Origin: Trametes villosa
Taxonomy: Eukaryota > Basidiomycota > Agaricomycetes > Polyporales > Polyporaceae
Assembly (NCBI GenBank): GCA_002964805.2
Contig: PUDQ02000024.1
Span: 310,001 to 374,000 of the forward strand
Reading direction: 5' to 3'
DNA length: 64,000 nt
The translations under genes were made by a program, and so were the position numbers. The notes below the pieces were generated by a model that saw nothing but the letters and a program-made list of their open reading frames with translations, made no database searches and was not told where the DNA came from. Of this stretch, positions 11,385 to 21,431 are shown piece by piece. The first letter of the stretch is position 1. Each line of letters starts with the position of its first letter.

Positions 11385-12315
11385 TCACCGCCATCGTTGC
11401 ACCAGACCGGACGGCCGCTGCAACCCTAGGCGCGAAGCTGGGGGACGACGAGCGTCCAGCGTCCAACGCCCGAGCACTCGCATGTCCACGCCCGCCCTCA
11501 GCCTGTGTGGGGCGGGGACTCGCGACAGTGCCGCTCGCTGACCCGCTCGCATTGCGATTCGCAAGACGACAGCCGGGGCATCGGTGTCGGTCTGCCTCTT
11601 GTGAACGGTGGTGGCCAATTGTTCGAGCATGGCAGTCACGTCTGCGCGGCGAACCTTATTCTTGCGGCGAGACGCCGGCGCTTGCTCTTGCTCTTGCTCG
11701 TCCTCGTCCTCGGCTGCGCCCTCTGCTTCCTCTTCCCTGCTCGTCTCGTCGTCCTGAGGCTCGAACTCGGACTCATCGCCGTCGCTGCCACTCAAACCCG
11801 CAGCCGCGTCGCCTGGCTCTCACTGTTCAGCGCCTGTGTGGTCAACCCGATTAGGTAGGTCTACTCACCGCCAGCTTCATCGTCCATCTCGAGCTCATCG
11901 ACATCCATCGGCAGTACATCCGAATTTTCCGAGGACCGCAGCTCGTCCTCGATCATGTCGCCTATGGATTGAACGGGCACCGCAGCTATGAAGATTCGCA
12001 ACGGACGGTCAGTACAAGCGAACCAGTAGGCTACAAGGTGAGCGATGGAGCGAACATACCGGTGTCGGGCTGGCTGAGTCGTGCGGATACAGGACGCGGG
12101 CGAGGCGGCGGTCGGCGGCGACGCTCGTCGGCTTCGGCGTCGTCGCGTTGTTGAGCACCCACGATACGAGCCGCTCGGGTGACGGCGGCGAGCTGCGAAG
12201 CCTGCTTCGCCGCTGCTCGCGCAGCCGCCTCCTGCTTCGCAGCGGCGTCGAGCTCCCGTCGCTCAGCAGGTGGGGTAGGAACGCGCTCGGGGAGGTCAGG
12301 ATCGAAACCCGGCAT
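11385..12315 (-). CDS. Acidic, low-complexity nuclear-type protein of element 1, function unknown
   Basis: Starting at 12315 the minus strand reads MPGFDPDLPERVPTPPAERR, an Ala/Gln-rich helix, a basic proline-rich patch and RLSQPDT. An intron (about 11986-12058) follows. The second exon reads AAVPVQSIGDMIEDELRSSE and LPMDVDELEMDDEAGG. After another intron (about 11830-11870) comes a very acidic block (SGSDGDESEFEPQDDE, then runs of E and D), followed by a basic helix, KNKVRRADVTAMLEQLATTV. Such acidic-then-basic proteins with a short C-terminal helix are common passengers of agaricomycete transposons. It lies opposite to the other genes of the element. The C-terminus after about 11580 is uncertain. 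Confidence 0.45.
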
Positions 12316-12519
12316 GTCACATGCTCGCTCGAGCGTCCGCGAATGCAGCACGACCGCCATCGCCATCGCACCAGGCACGCACGACGGCTCTTGCAGCTCG
12401 GGGCACGGAGTTGAGGATGACCCGCGACTGCCGCCGCACGCCCGCGACCATAAGACGACGGCTATCAGCACGGGTGGGGCGCAACAGCCATCCCTGTTCC
12501 CTACTGGACATCTCAATTT

Positions 12520-12645
12520 TCCTCTCCCCCCGGCAAGACCTCGTTCATCGTCGGCGGCTCTGGCTCTGGCAAGTCGGCCCTCGCGCAGCTCCTCAGGCTT
12601 TTGCGCATGTACACTCCGCGCGCAGGCTCGATCTCCCTTGGCAGC
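12520..12645 (+). pseudogene. Captured fragment of an ABC transporter nucleotide-binding domain (Ste6-like)
   Basis: The plus strand reads GKTSFIVGGSGSGKS and then ALAQLLRLLRMYTPRAGSI. This is the Walker A segment and following helix of a Ste6/Mdr-type ABC transporter, in the family's spacing. No Q-loop, signature motif or Walker B follows, and the reading frame changes content after 12650. It is therefore an isolated exon piece carried inside element 1, not a gene. Confidence 0.6.
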
Positions 12646-12660
12646 CCTCGACGAGGAGGC

Positions 12661-13476
12661 ATGTTCGCGGTCAGCAAAATCAAGCAAATGGAGTGCAAGG
12701 TGTGCGTTTACCTCGGGTGGCAGCTCAACCTCAACGCTAACCTGCACAAGGAGTTCCAGCAGAAGGTGCGCCTCCGCTTGAAGGGAAACGGGCCCTACCG
12801 CGCCTACGTCCTCTCCACGCCCGTTCCCTCGCCCACGTCCTCGACGACGCCGTACACCCAGGCGAACGCCACGACGTCCCCGCCTGCATTCACAACATGT
12901 CCTACCAAGGCCCGTCGATGTCGCTCCCGAAGCCCATCACGCCCCTCGTCTCTTGTGCCTCGCCCCTGTCTACGAGGGAAACACGTACAGCCCGAGTCAC
13001 GCGCGCGCGTCCCCGCCTGTGCGCCGGGGCCGGTCGACGATGCTCAACACGTCGTCCGCGCCGAACACACCCGACACTCCGAGTTGTCAATGTCGACGTC
13101 GACATCGCCCCCGAGCTCCGCGCCGCGCTCGATCCCGCTCGAGTACAGCTCCGCGCCGCCCTCGATCCTGCTTGAGTACAGCTCCGCGCCGCCCTCGAGT
13201 ACAGCTCCGCGCTGCGCTCGAGTACAGCTCCGCGCCGCGCTCGAGTACAGCTCCGCGCCGCCCTCGACCCCGCTCGGGTACAAGGACCACAACGTGCGCG
13301 TCGTACGGTCGGGCACCATCGGCACCCCGATCACCATGGACTCGTCCTCGTCAAGTCTCAGCGTTGGCGTGGCCACGGCGTACGGGCGCGGGGCGCTGCC
13401 AGCCGCTACTGCGCCGACGACGGTGAAGAAGGCGAAGGGCGATGACATGTTCGCGCGCGCGTCGCCGTGCATCTAG
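12661..13476 (+). pseudogene. Captured C-terminal part of a probable cyclin (Pcl/G1-type)
   Basis: An open plus-strand frame reads MFAVSKIKQMECKV, CVYLGWQLNLNANLHKEFQQ, KVRLRLKGNGPYRAYVLSTP, a Ser/Thr/Pro-rich linker containing a 21-bp tandem repeat, then TPLGYKDHNVRVVRSGTIGT and KAKGDDMFARASPCI with a stop at 13474-13476. Fungal cyclins have a helix pair of the form 'Q-ME-x-x-x-C-x-YL-x-W-x-LN-V' followed by F-x-x-x-V-x-x-D-x-x-GPGPY and a Ser/Pro-rich tail, which this resembles. The N-terminal cyclin box is absent, and the open frame runs on from the ABC fragment upstream. I read it as host sequence acquired by the element; the cyclin identity is an inference. Confidence 0.4.
13130..13275 (+). 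repeat. Minisatellite, about 21-bp unit, in the captured fragment
   Basis: Five to six tandem copies of a unit of the form CTCGAGTACAGCTCCGCGCC encode varying EYSSAPPS-like repeats. Copies differ by one or two bases and some are shortened. Confidence 0.75.
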
Positions 13477-15175
13477 TCGACTACCGCTGCGCCGTTCTGT
13501 TACTTGGGCTCGTGCGCGCGACGGTGCGCCTGCGCGTCCTGGCGTCGGCCATGGTGGTCGATTCAGCGCCCCTTCCCCTTCCCCTCTCCATCCTATCCAC
13601 GCTCATCACTTCCCTCCCCGCCCTCCTCTTGCCTCGCATCGGACCGTGCACTGTACCATTGTACTCCGACCCCCGCGCATCCATCTATCCCTTTCCGGGA
13701 TCGAGGGTTCGCTCGCATGGTCGCTTCGCCTCGCCTCGCTTCGCCACCTCTCTCCGCTTGCTCTTCCTCTTCCTCCGCTTCGGTCTCTGGCTTTCCTCTA
13801 GGGTATCTTTTGCATGGTGCGCATCTCTTGCACGCACCCGGCACAGTATCCGCACGCTAACGTTTATCGTCTTTTCACTTCTCTCTCTTCCTCTCTCGCA
13901 GTATTCGAGGGCGAGTTCCGCCGCATGGCGCCCACTCGGATAGCAGACGGCGCATTCAAGGAGAAGGACGCACTCGACGAGGCGACTGAAGAAGTCTCAA
14001 TCACGGCCTTCCTCGAGTAGCAGCACGAGAAGCAGTTGGAGGACTTCGGAATTATGGGCCTCAATATCCGCACTCTCGACGTGCTCTGCCAGTTTATCGT
14101 CGCCGTCGCGACGCTCAGCGTTGGCCCAATCAGGGCGTCGGTACCTTGCCTAGCTCGTCGGCTCCACAATCGCCGTAGCGCGCCCCGGGTACTAATACGT
14201 CGTCGGCGACTGCGAGTCTGCAGGTGAGAATTTGTCTTTACACCAGTGTCGAGAAACAGTGCTATTGATTACGACCATTGTAGTGACAGACTGAGACAAC
14301 CTCTGTGGCGCCGAGTCCAGTCCTGGCTCGCGCCGAACATGGTTCTCCTCTACCACGTCACGCGGCACGGCGCGGCGGCGATTGGGGACGGGCGAACGCT
14401 GGGGCAGTTCGAGGCTGCTGGTGCACATTGTGCAGGGCAGGACAATGCGCCCACCCCATGGAGCGCCACACCTCATGGCGGGGACGGTCGACGCTCAGTA
14501 TATGGCAGGGTGGGTGGAAAAACCACAAGGCTTGCACAGCGCTTGGCGCTTACCTATAGCCACGAGTAAGCAGCGATCGTCCATTGTCCTGGCCATGGCT
14601 ACGTATGGCTAATACTTCATTTAGCCCTCGCAGGATCTTTCATTGTTCCGTTTTGCATAAGAATCCCGCCGCCGCCCTCGTCTCTCTCCCCAACCCCCGC
14701 CTCTGCCCGCCACTCCCAGTTGACTACAGCCCCGCCCACCCCATCCGATTGCACGCCACTCACGCTTTCAGTCTCAATCGGAAAGGTAAGCACCGCTCCA
14801 CCCGATAGATGACGAGCTCCTGCACACTACCCACGGGGCTTGCAATATGGCCATCCATTGTATGCAATCGCGACGAGTATCCGACCCTGGAAACCGCGTG
14901 AATGCTACTATGTGTTGCGTCCGGAACTGCAGCCTTGGTGTGCTGCACGTGTCGTCCAGCCCCATTCCACTGTGCTTCGATGCATGGCGCTCATCATGGA
15001 GCATCTCCCCCGTACTAATCAGGACTCTATTTCAGCCCCTTTCATATTGCAATGGTACCCTCCCCTCGCTCTTCTAGCTATTCTCATAAACTTACCATTC
15101 GCACTCGACCAGGCCTCATCGACTGGCAGATTCCCGCCGTCCGCCCACTACAGTAGTGCCCCGCTCAAGGTCCCC
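13477..15175. other. Decayed cargo region of element 1
   Basis: No intact gene is evident. Pyrimidine-rich, promoter-like sequence fills 13560-13900. A coding-like plus-strand piece follows at about 13905-14140 (MAPTRIADGAFKEKDALDEA, then QLEDFGIMGLNIRTLDVL), with an in-frame TAG near 14018 between the two parts. This looks like a captured and broken exon of an unrecognised gene. Another pyrimidine-rich leader lies at about 14640-14790. The stretch 15040-15175 probably contains the promoter or an upstream exon of the dioxygenase gene. Confidence 0.35.
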
Positions 15176-16792
15176 ATGACGCTCGACGGCTTGATGGAGA
15201 AGGCCCGGCTGCTTGCACAGGCAGCGGTGACATCTGCGCTCCCCGACGAAGACGAGCTACCGCTAGACCCGTACGTTCTGTTACTGTAGCCCAGGAAGAA
15301 CTTACTCACCGCCTGCTGCAGAAACCCTCCGCCTCCCTCGGAAGGCAGGACGGCCCTTGAGAAGTCTCGGGGGCAGGTGAACCGGCTGGACTCCGCGAAA
15401 TCTCGAGACAAAGCACGCTCCAAACAGCGCCGTCAGGCAACCCGGGACAGTCACGCAAAGCAGGAACTCGCGCAGGCCTCTCTGGATCGACACATCAAGT
15501 TCGCGTCTCTCAAACACCGCCGTCGGGCGAACGTGATGACAGTGAGCTTCAATATAACAGGTTTGTTCACGATCTGTGCTTTCAATACAAATATTCACGA
15601 GATTCTCCGTTTACAGAGATGGGTACTTCGTCCAAGAACGTGCACCCGGCGAAGAAGGGCACCGTGGCAAGCACGGGCTTTGTCGGCCGCCGCCTTCCTA
15701 AGAACCCTGGAGATAGTCGTGCCCTTACCAAGGCGGATGCCCTCGAGCTAGGGTTCCAGTACATTGCATGGGATGGACAGTAAGTGTTACATCTGCGCTA
15801 TTCGTCGGTCGCTCACACAGGTCTCTCACAACAAACAGGGAGCCAGTCCCTTTACTAGACGAGGCTTCCCGCGTCTTCGCTGTCCTTGCCGGAAGTCCAA
15901 GGGATACTGAGGGGTGGGCGAAGGTCAACGCCGACGCTCAGACGGCGTTCGACATAGCAAGATCTGCCTACAAGCTCGACGCCAAGCAGCTGATCCACCG
16001 CCGAGGCTCGTTTCCCGCCATCGCGGCCGGCATCTCCTACGGTGGAGGGCAGAAGGTAAACCATTCCGCTCCCCCTAGGTGATTAGTGACTAAATTTGTC
16101 CGACGATATAGTGCGTCAGTAACCTCTCGCACTCCGCGCACAATAAGAAGGTCATGGCGCAATTGCTTGACAACGAAGCCATACGGCGCATCGCGGGTTT
16201 CGGCGATGGTGAGGTCCCTATCCATGTATTCACAATAATATCTAGCTGATGGCGAAAACGAACAGCCGCTCTCAAGCTGTTTGCACCTCGGCTGCACGAC
16301 TACTACAGCACCACGATGAAGACGCTTCTGCGGGACAATGTCACGCTGAAGGCGAATTTTCGGAAGAGCGTTTTCGGCTGCGCGACGTTCAATCTCGGAC
16401 CGCAGGTCGCCACGCATGTGCATACTGATCATCTCAACCTTCCTGCAGGATGGTGCGCGATCACCGCAATCGGGAGGTTCGATCCCCGAGAAGGAGGACA
16501 TCTCCTTCTCTGGGACTTGAACCTGATGATTGAATTTCCGCCAGGGGCACTGATACTTATCCCGTCGGCAATCCTGCGACACTCCAACACCGTTGTCCAG
16601 GATTTTGAGCACAGGAGCTCGTTCACACAGTACTCAGCTGGCGGGCTGTTCAGATGGGTGGAGTGCGGCAGCAAATCCCAGAAGGACTTCGACGCGGAGG
16701 GCGGCGTGCACGCTCTCAGTGGCGAGCAGCGGTGGCTGCGGGGCGTGGACATGTGGAGTACGTCAGACGAGCTCCAGAACGCTGCTCAATGA
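15176..16792 (+). CDS. TET/JBP-type 2-oxoglutarate/Fe(II) dioxygenase, transposon-associated
   Basis: Six exons (15176-15270, 15322-15560, 15617-15779, 15839-16055, 16112-16208, 16266-16792) join in phase to a 445-residue protein. The N-terminus is a Lys/Arg-rich helix (RLDSAKSRDKARSKQRRQ). The middle reads ALELGFQYIAWDG and SYGGGQK. The catalytic core holds HVHTDHLN (H-x-D pair), GGHLLLWDL, IEFPPGALILIPSAILRHSN (distal His) and RSSFTQYSAGGLFRWV (the Arg expected to hold 2-oxoglutarate). These are the marks of the fungal branch of the TET/JBP 5-methylpyrimidine oxidases, expanded in basidiomycetes together with KDZ-class transposases. All metal and cosubstrate residues are visible, so it is probably active. 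Its likely substrate is 5-methylcytosine in DNA, by analogy. An additional upstream exon cannot be excluded. Confidence 0.8.
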
Positions 16793-17409
16793 ATCTGTGG
16801 TACGTCTGGGCCGCTCGGTGTCGGCACGCATGACTAACTGCTGCACAGAAGTTGACGTATGACTATCAGCTGGACTTTCCCAAACTGTAGGAGCAAGGTG
16901 TGTCGATCTCCACGGGTTCTAACCCAAGCTACCCGCCGTAACTGATCTCTACTCGACCAGCTATAATCACGAACTTCTCTAACTTCTCTGTACATACCAT
17001 TCTCCGTTTGCCAGTCAGCAGTTTGTGTGCAGGTCCGGACTCTCGTCTTGCGGAGTTACTCGCGGATTGTCTCCCTTCCTTCCTTCAGCTCTTCCATGCG
17101 CGACATTATGCCGCTTGCATCAGATGACTCCCAGTGCGTCCCACGGAATACAACTGATGCACAGATAGCAGCGCCTGCCTGCTCCCAACCGAACGCCTTA
17201 CGTATGTGGTGCCCTTTCTCTCGTAGTTCCGGGCCGTGCACGAGGTGAGTCGATTCATACGACGCTCCACGCGTGTGTTCAGGGAGGTTTTCCCCAGCTC
17301 CGTTAAAGGTCGAGCCGTGTGCTCGACCGTCCCCCACACTCGCCTCATCTCCTCCAAGCCCGGCCCTCACCCGGTGCAGCTCCTGACGACCTCCGCCCCC
17401 GCCCCCGAC
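16793..17409. other. Spacer and leader between two element 1 genes
   Basis: No gene seen. A frame upstream of 17410 is open from 17236 without features, so the start of the next gene could lie earlier than chosen. Confidence 0.4.
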
Positions 17410-20400
17410 ATGCAGCGCTCGCAACCTCTTCCCGCTCATCCCCCGGGTCCCGCCGAACATGTCCGGCCGACCGAAGGTTCAGACGAGGACGAGGACGACG
17501 AGGACGCACCTTTTGCCCAGGGCTGGAGCCAGGGCGACTTCGAGGCCCACGCGGCGGCCTTTCGCATGACGCGGGAGGTACGCCCACTCCGACGACTCCG
17601 TCAGCATCATACTGATAGGCCTTCCGTGCAGCAAATGCACCAGATGCAGGTCGAACAGCAGGAATATGAGCAGCAGCTACGTAACCTCCAGATGCAAGTA
17701 CTGATGGGCGAAAGCTCCAGGGCTCGTAAGAAAGGGAAGAAGAAGAAGGCCTCGCCAGACACGCCTCCTCAGGATTCCGCCCCGGAGGTCATCGCGTCGT
17801 CGGCGTCGGGGGCGCCGGGGTCGCACGACCAGGATCGCCGCAAGAACGCGCTCGAGCCGCTTCAATACGATTTCCGCACCCTCGGCCGCAAGTATTCGAT
17901 CATCTACAAACCGTGGGCCCCACCCAGGGACTCGAAGGTCTTTTCTCTCATCGCGCGCGCCGAGAGCGTCGATCCTTACGACAAGGCAACTCGCTACCCG
18001 GAGACCTCGATCTTAGAGGCTCGGGCCGCCGCCATTGATCTTGCGGAGGCCGCGCAGTTCTCCCGCCTCGTACCGCATGACCTACTCCCTCACATAACCA
18101 ACGCGTATGTCATAAGCCAGGTGTGTACCCATCTCTCTCTCAGCGCGTGCATCGTCGCTAACGCCCGCGCGTACTAGATCTCCTCTGCGATCAACGACCA
18201 GAAGAGCAAGATCATGACAAACATGAGGAAGCGGCGGGCGCAGATCTTCTCTCACATGAAGTCGGAACTCAACCCCCTCCTATTCATCGGGACGGGCGAC
18301 AACTATCTAGACATCCTCGATCAGGACCCTCAAGTTCAGCATTGGCGCAGCGGCCGGAACGCGAAGGACCCGTGGGTCCGAATTCTCTTCCCTCAAACAC
18401 CGCCCTCCGCGTTCGATGAGACGAAGTATATCTTCCAGAATGACGCAGTATGGAAGGTATGCGATTACAATTGACTCCTCCGCTTCCCGCAAAGTGTGCT
18501 AACTTTCTTCCCGGCAGTTCATCCGGCTGATGCTGTACGGAGAGACCGCCCTGGAGAGGGAGAAACCTTGGGGAACATCTGCGGGTGTGGTATGGCAGAT
18601 CAGGGCCGTGACGTTCGGCATGATTGCTTTCGCCGGCGTAGGAGTGCGTTCTTCTGATTCTGTGCCGGAAGCGTTTCTTACCAACTGATTTCTTTGACAG
18701 ATACGCTACCTCCTCTCGGCCGACACGAGTTTTGAGGAGAAGGGTGCGATTTCTAAGATCGACTACCTGTCAGCCTACAAGGAGTACCTCAGTACTCTGA
18801 TATTCCACCGCAACACCCCTCGTATAGCCTTCCTCATCCAGTCGATCGAGAAGGAGGTCTTCCGTGGTCTCCCCCACCGACAGCTTGCGGGGGACGAGGC
18901 GGGAGGCAGCGCGTATCAGACAGGTCGCGATTTTGCAGATCTCGAAGGAGAAGTCACGGTGGAGCTTGACGAGGCCCCTTCCTTCTCCGATGACGATATC
19001 CAAGCTCCCCAGAGCAGCGCGAGCAACCCCTCGCGGGTTTCCCAAGGAGGAGCACCGCCCGCCCCTCATGTCACGTCCAGCGGCCCTGAGTTCTCAATCC
19101 CTCCCACGTCTTCCCAAGTCTCGTACGCCCACTCTGCAGCACCGTCACCGTCAACGTCAACGTCAATCTTGTCCTCCAGGAGCTCCCGTGTCCGCCCTAT
19201 TCCTGTCTCTTCCATCTCCAGTCAGTCTATCCCCGCGCCCCGTGATTCCACATCCGAGGAGGAGTTCGAGTTCATCCCCTCTGCGCCTCCGCCCTCGGCC
19301 CCGTACTCCTCGCAGCACCCACACGCGCCGCCGCCGCCCTCGCAGCAGCCACACGCGCCGCCGCCGCCCTCGCAGCAGCAGCATCCGCACGCGCCGCCGC
19401 CCTCGGCACCGCACACCTCGCAGCAACAGCGCGCGCCGCCGCCGCCACCGCCGCCCTCGCAGCAGCAGCAGCAGCAGCAGCAGCAGCACGCGCCGCCACC
19501 GCCCTCGCAGCGCCCGCACGCACCGCCGCACCCCTCGCAGCAACCGCACGCGCCGCCGCTGCCCTCACAGCAGCAGCAGCACGCGCCGCCGCCGCCGCCC
19601 TCGCAGCACCCGCACGCACCGCCGCACCCCTCGCAGCAACCGCACGCGCCGCCACCGCCCTCGCAGCAGCAGCAGCAGCAGCAGCACGCGCCGCCGCCGC
19701 CGCCCTCGCAGCACGCGCCGCCGCCGCCGCCCTCGCAGCACCCCCACGCGCCGCCGCCCTCGGCGCCGCACACCTCGCAGCCGCTGTACGCGCCGCCGCC
19801 CTCCGCTCCGTACGCCTTGCATCACCCCCACGCGCCGTCCCCGCCCTCGCAGCAGCAGCACCCGCACGCGCCGCCGCACACCTCGCAGCACCCGCACGCG
19901 CCGACGCCGCCCTCGGCGCCGTACAATTCGCAGCACCCGTACGTGCCGCCGCCCTCCGAGCCGTACATCCCGCAGGAACCGTACACGCCGCCGCCGCCTT
20001 CGCAGCAGCAGCAGCAGCAACACGCGCCGCAAGGGGCGAATGCGCCGCCGCCCTCTGCGCCGCACACCTCGCAGCACCCGTACGCGCCGCCGCCCTCTCA
20101 ACCGCACGCACAGCAGCAGCAAACGCACGGCCAGATCCTGCCGCCGCAGGACGTCGCGATGCCCCCACCCGCGCAGAAACGCGTGCCGCCCCGCCCTCGC
20201 CCCGTCGCGCGCCCCGCACAGAACTTGGGCGAGTCGTCGCTCCCATCCCACGTGCTGCAGTCGCAGCCGCCCCCGATCGTCCCGCCGCCCACAGCCGAGC
20301 ATCACCCAGTCAGCTCCGAATCGCTTGCTGAGACCTTGGCCAACGTAGAGCTCGGCGGGAACCCTCCAATCTCAGGAAACCTCTTGCCAGTACCAGTGGA

Positions 20401-20596
20401 CTCTGGGCCCCTCGAGGAGGCTGTTCGCCCGGTCCCACGGAAGGCCCCCGCCAAACGCGGCGGCCGAAAGAAAACCGGAAACACGAGCGGAGCCCCGGAG
20501 GATCTTGCGCAGCCGTCGACTCTCCCGAGCGAGGCAGGCATCCAAGAGTCATCGGCGAGGCGTTCGACTAGGGTGACTAGGTCGCGGGCGAAGTAG
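17410..20596 (+). CDS. Large TE-associated protein with a conserved helical domain and a Pro/Gln-rich tail
   Basis: Exons 17410-17577, 17632-18120, 18178-18456, 18518-18643 and 18701-20596 join in phase to about 985 residues. The N-terminus is acidic ([19 protein letters not shown]) and followed by a coiled coil ([19 protein letters not shown]) and a lysine patch ([10 protein letters not shown]). A conserved domain occupies roughly residues 140-450: [59 protein letters not shown] and [19 protein letters not shown]. This helical arrangement is like domains of unknown function repeatedly found in agaricomycete transposons (DUF6532-like in layout; assignment not certain). The tail has about 270 residues of [13 protein letters not shown] repeats and ends in a basic [12 protein letters not shown]. 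It is probably a nuclear accessory factor of element 1. Confidence 0.6.
19290..20130 (+). repeat. Coding minisatellite, CAG and GCCGCC-rich (Pro/Gln/His repeats)
   Basis: Imperfect units of about 24-48 bp made of CAGCAG runs, CACGCGCCGCC and GCCCTCG encode [14 protein letters not shown] repeats. The longest pure CAG run is near 19459-19487. Both strands have long open frames because stops are absent from the repeat. Confidence 0.85.
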
Positions 20597-20814
20597 TATC
20601 AGTCTTGTTTCTTTCAAGCGGAGTATGTACATGTACAATGTATCCTTCCCACAATATATGCACACAGTTCACGCGTCTCCTACACCGTCCGCGACGAGCA
20701 ATGGAGAGGGTGCAGTCCTCCGCCGATGAGAGGTGCAATGGGATTCCGACTCGATACTCTAAGTAAGGGATGATCAGGTCTCGATGTATTAGGTCTGCAA
20801 ACAAGTGAAGTAAA
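20597..20814. other. 3' flank of the Pro/Gln-rich gene
   Basis: Nothing recognisable; it probably holds the transcript end of the preceding gene. Confidence 0.3.
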
Positions 20815-20895
20815 GGACCGTTGGCGTAGTGGTTTTGATCGCCTAGCTTGGCGCTTGTTAACTCAGAAGGTCGGCGGTTCGAGTCCCCACAGGTG
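20815..20895 (+). ncRNA. tRNA-like sequence (pseudo-tRNA or SINE head)
   Basis: TGGCGTAGTGG (20822-20832) fits an RNA polymerase III A box and GGTTCGAGTCC (20876-20886) fits a B box. A D-arm-like hairpin (GGCG...CGCC) follows the A box. The acceptor stem would pair in only about four of seven positions, the T stem is poor, and the spacing is about 10 nt longer than in a class I tRNA. I therefore do not call a working tRNA. A GTT triplet sits where the anticodon might be. Confidence 0.35.
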
Positions 20896-21059
20896 CGCGT
20901 TTTCATTTGCCTTCAGTCCTAACACTATTCAGTTTACTAACCGTTTGATCTAGCAGTAACAGCCGCGCAAGAAACGACGACCAACGTCAAGTCATTAACT
21001 AGTAAGTCTGCACTTGAAAGCCATGTAGTAAGTAGTCCTATAGAAACTTAACCGTGAAC

Positions 21060-21405
21060 TAAGCCCCTCCAGCTCATGGGGTACTCGGGGCTCTCGGGGT
21101 ACGCTTGCCACCATCGGGACTACCCCGAGGCAATTTTTGCCCTCCCGGTCTTTCGGTCAGGCACCCGAGGTACCCGTGAGGTACCCGATGACCTCGGGAG
21201 GACGCTTAGATATCACGATGAATCAGTGATCTCTGGAGGCTCGGTTTGCCTACGCGATGCCCTCGGGATGTTGGCGCAGTGCATCGGGAGTACGGCCTCG
21301 ATCTCTCGATGACCTCACAGGTCCCTCGCGAACAATTGTATCCCCTCGAGTGGGATCCCGAGGCCGGCCCGCCCTCCGCGCCCTCGGGTACCCTCCCGAG
21401 TCATC
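21060..21405 (-). repeat. Right subterminal motif field of element 1
   Basis: About twenty copies of CTCGGG / CCCGAGG / ATCGGG-type motifs occur in both orientations, matching the field behind the left end. Confidence 0.65.
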
Positions 21406-21431
21406 GGATGGCGCCTAACAAATGTCCGACA
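21406..21431 (-). repeat. Right terminal inverted repeat of element 1
   Basis: Ends ...TCCGACA on the plus strand, followed by GATGT and the P450 codons for RRY. It is the inverted partner of 5682-5706. Confidence 0.85.

Larger units (their letters stand above)
5682..21431 (+). mobile_element. Element 1: 15.75 kb Plavaka-type DNA transposon with TET/JBP-like dioxygenase cargo
   Basis: The ends are inverted copies. The left end starts TGTCGGAGAAAGGTTAGG and the right end, read inward, starts TGTCGGACATTTGTTAGG, both followed by a related CATCC. The target is a P450 exon. GATGT is present at both junctions, so the duplication is 2 bp (GA) if the terminal TGT belongs to the element, or up to 5 bp if it does not. 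Behind each end lies a field of CTCGGG/CCCGAG motifs. Inside are a complete-looking Plavaka transposase, a TET/JBP-type dioxygenase, a Pro/Gln-rich protein and smaller genes. The known association of such dioxygenases with KDZ and Plavaka transposases in basidiomycetes supports reading it as one unit. Excision would restore the P450 reading frame. Confidence 0.88.

Noticed and set aside
19222..20305. Long antisense open frames (Cys/Gly-rich, Ala/Arg-rich, Leu/Arg-rich) opposite the Pro/Gln repeat
   Set aside because: They exist only because the GCC/CAG repeats lack stop codons in every frame; composition follows the repeat and no domain is present.
20815..20895. Functional tRNA-Asn
   Set aside because: A and B boxes are good, but acceptor and T stems do not pair well and the anticodon arm cannot be folded convincingly.
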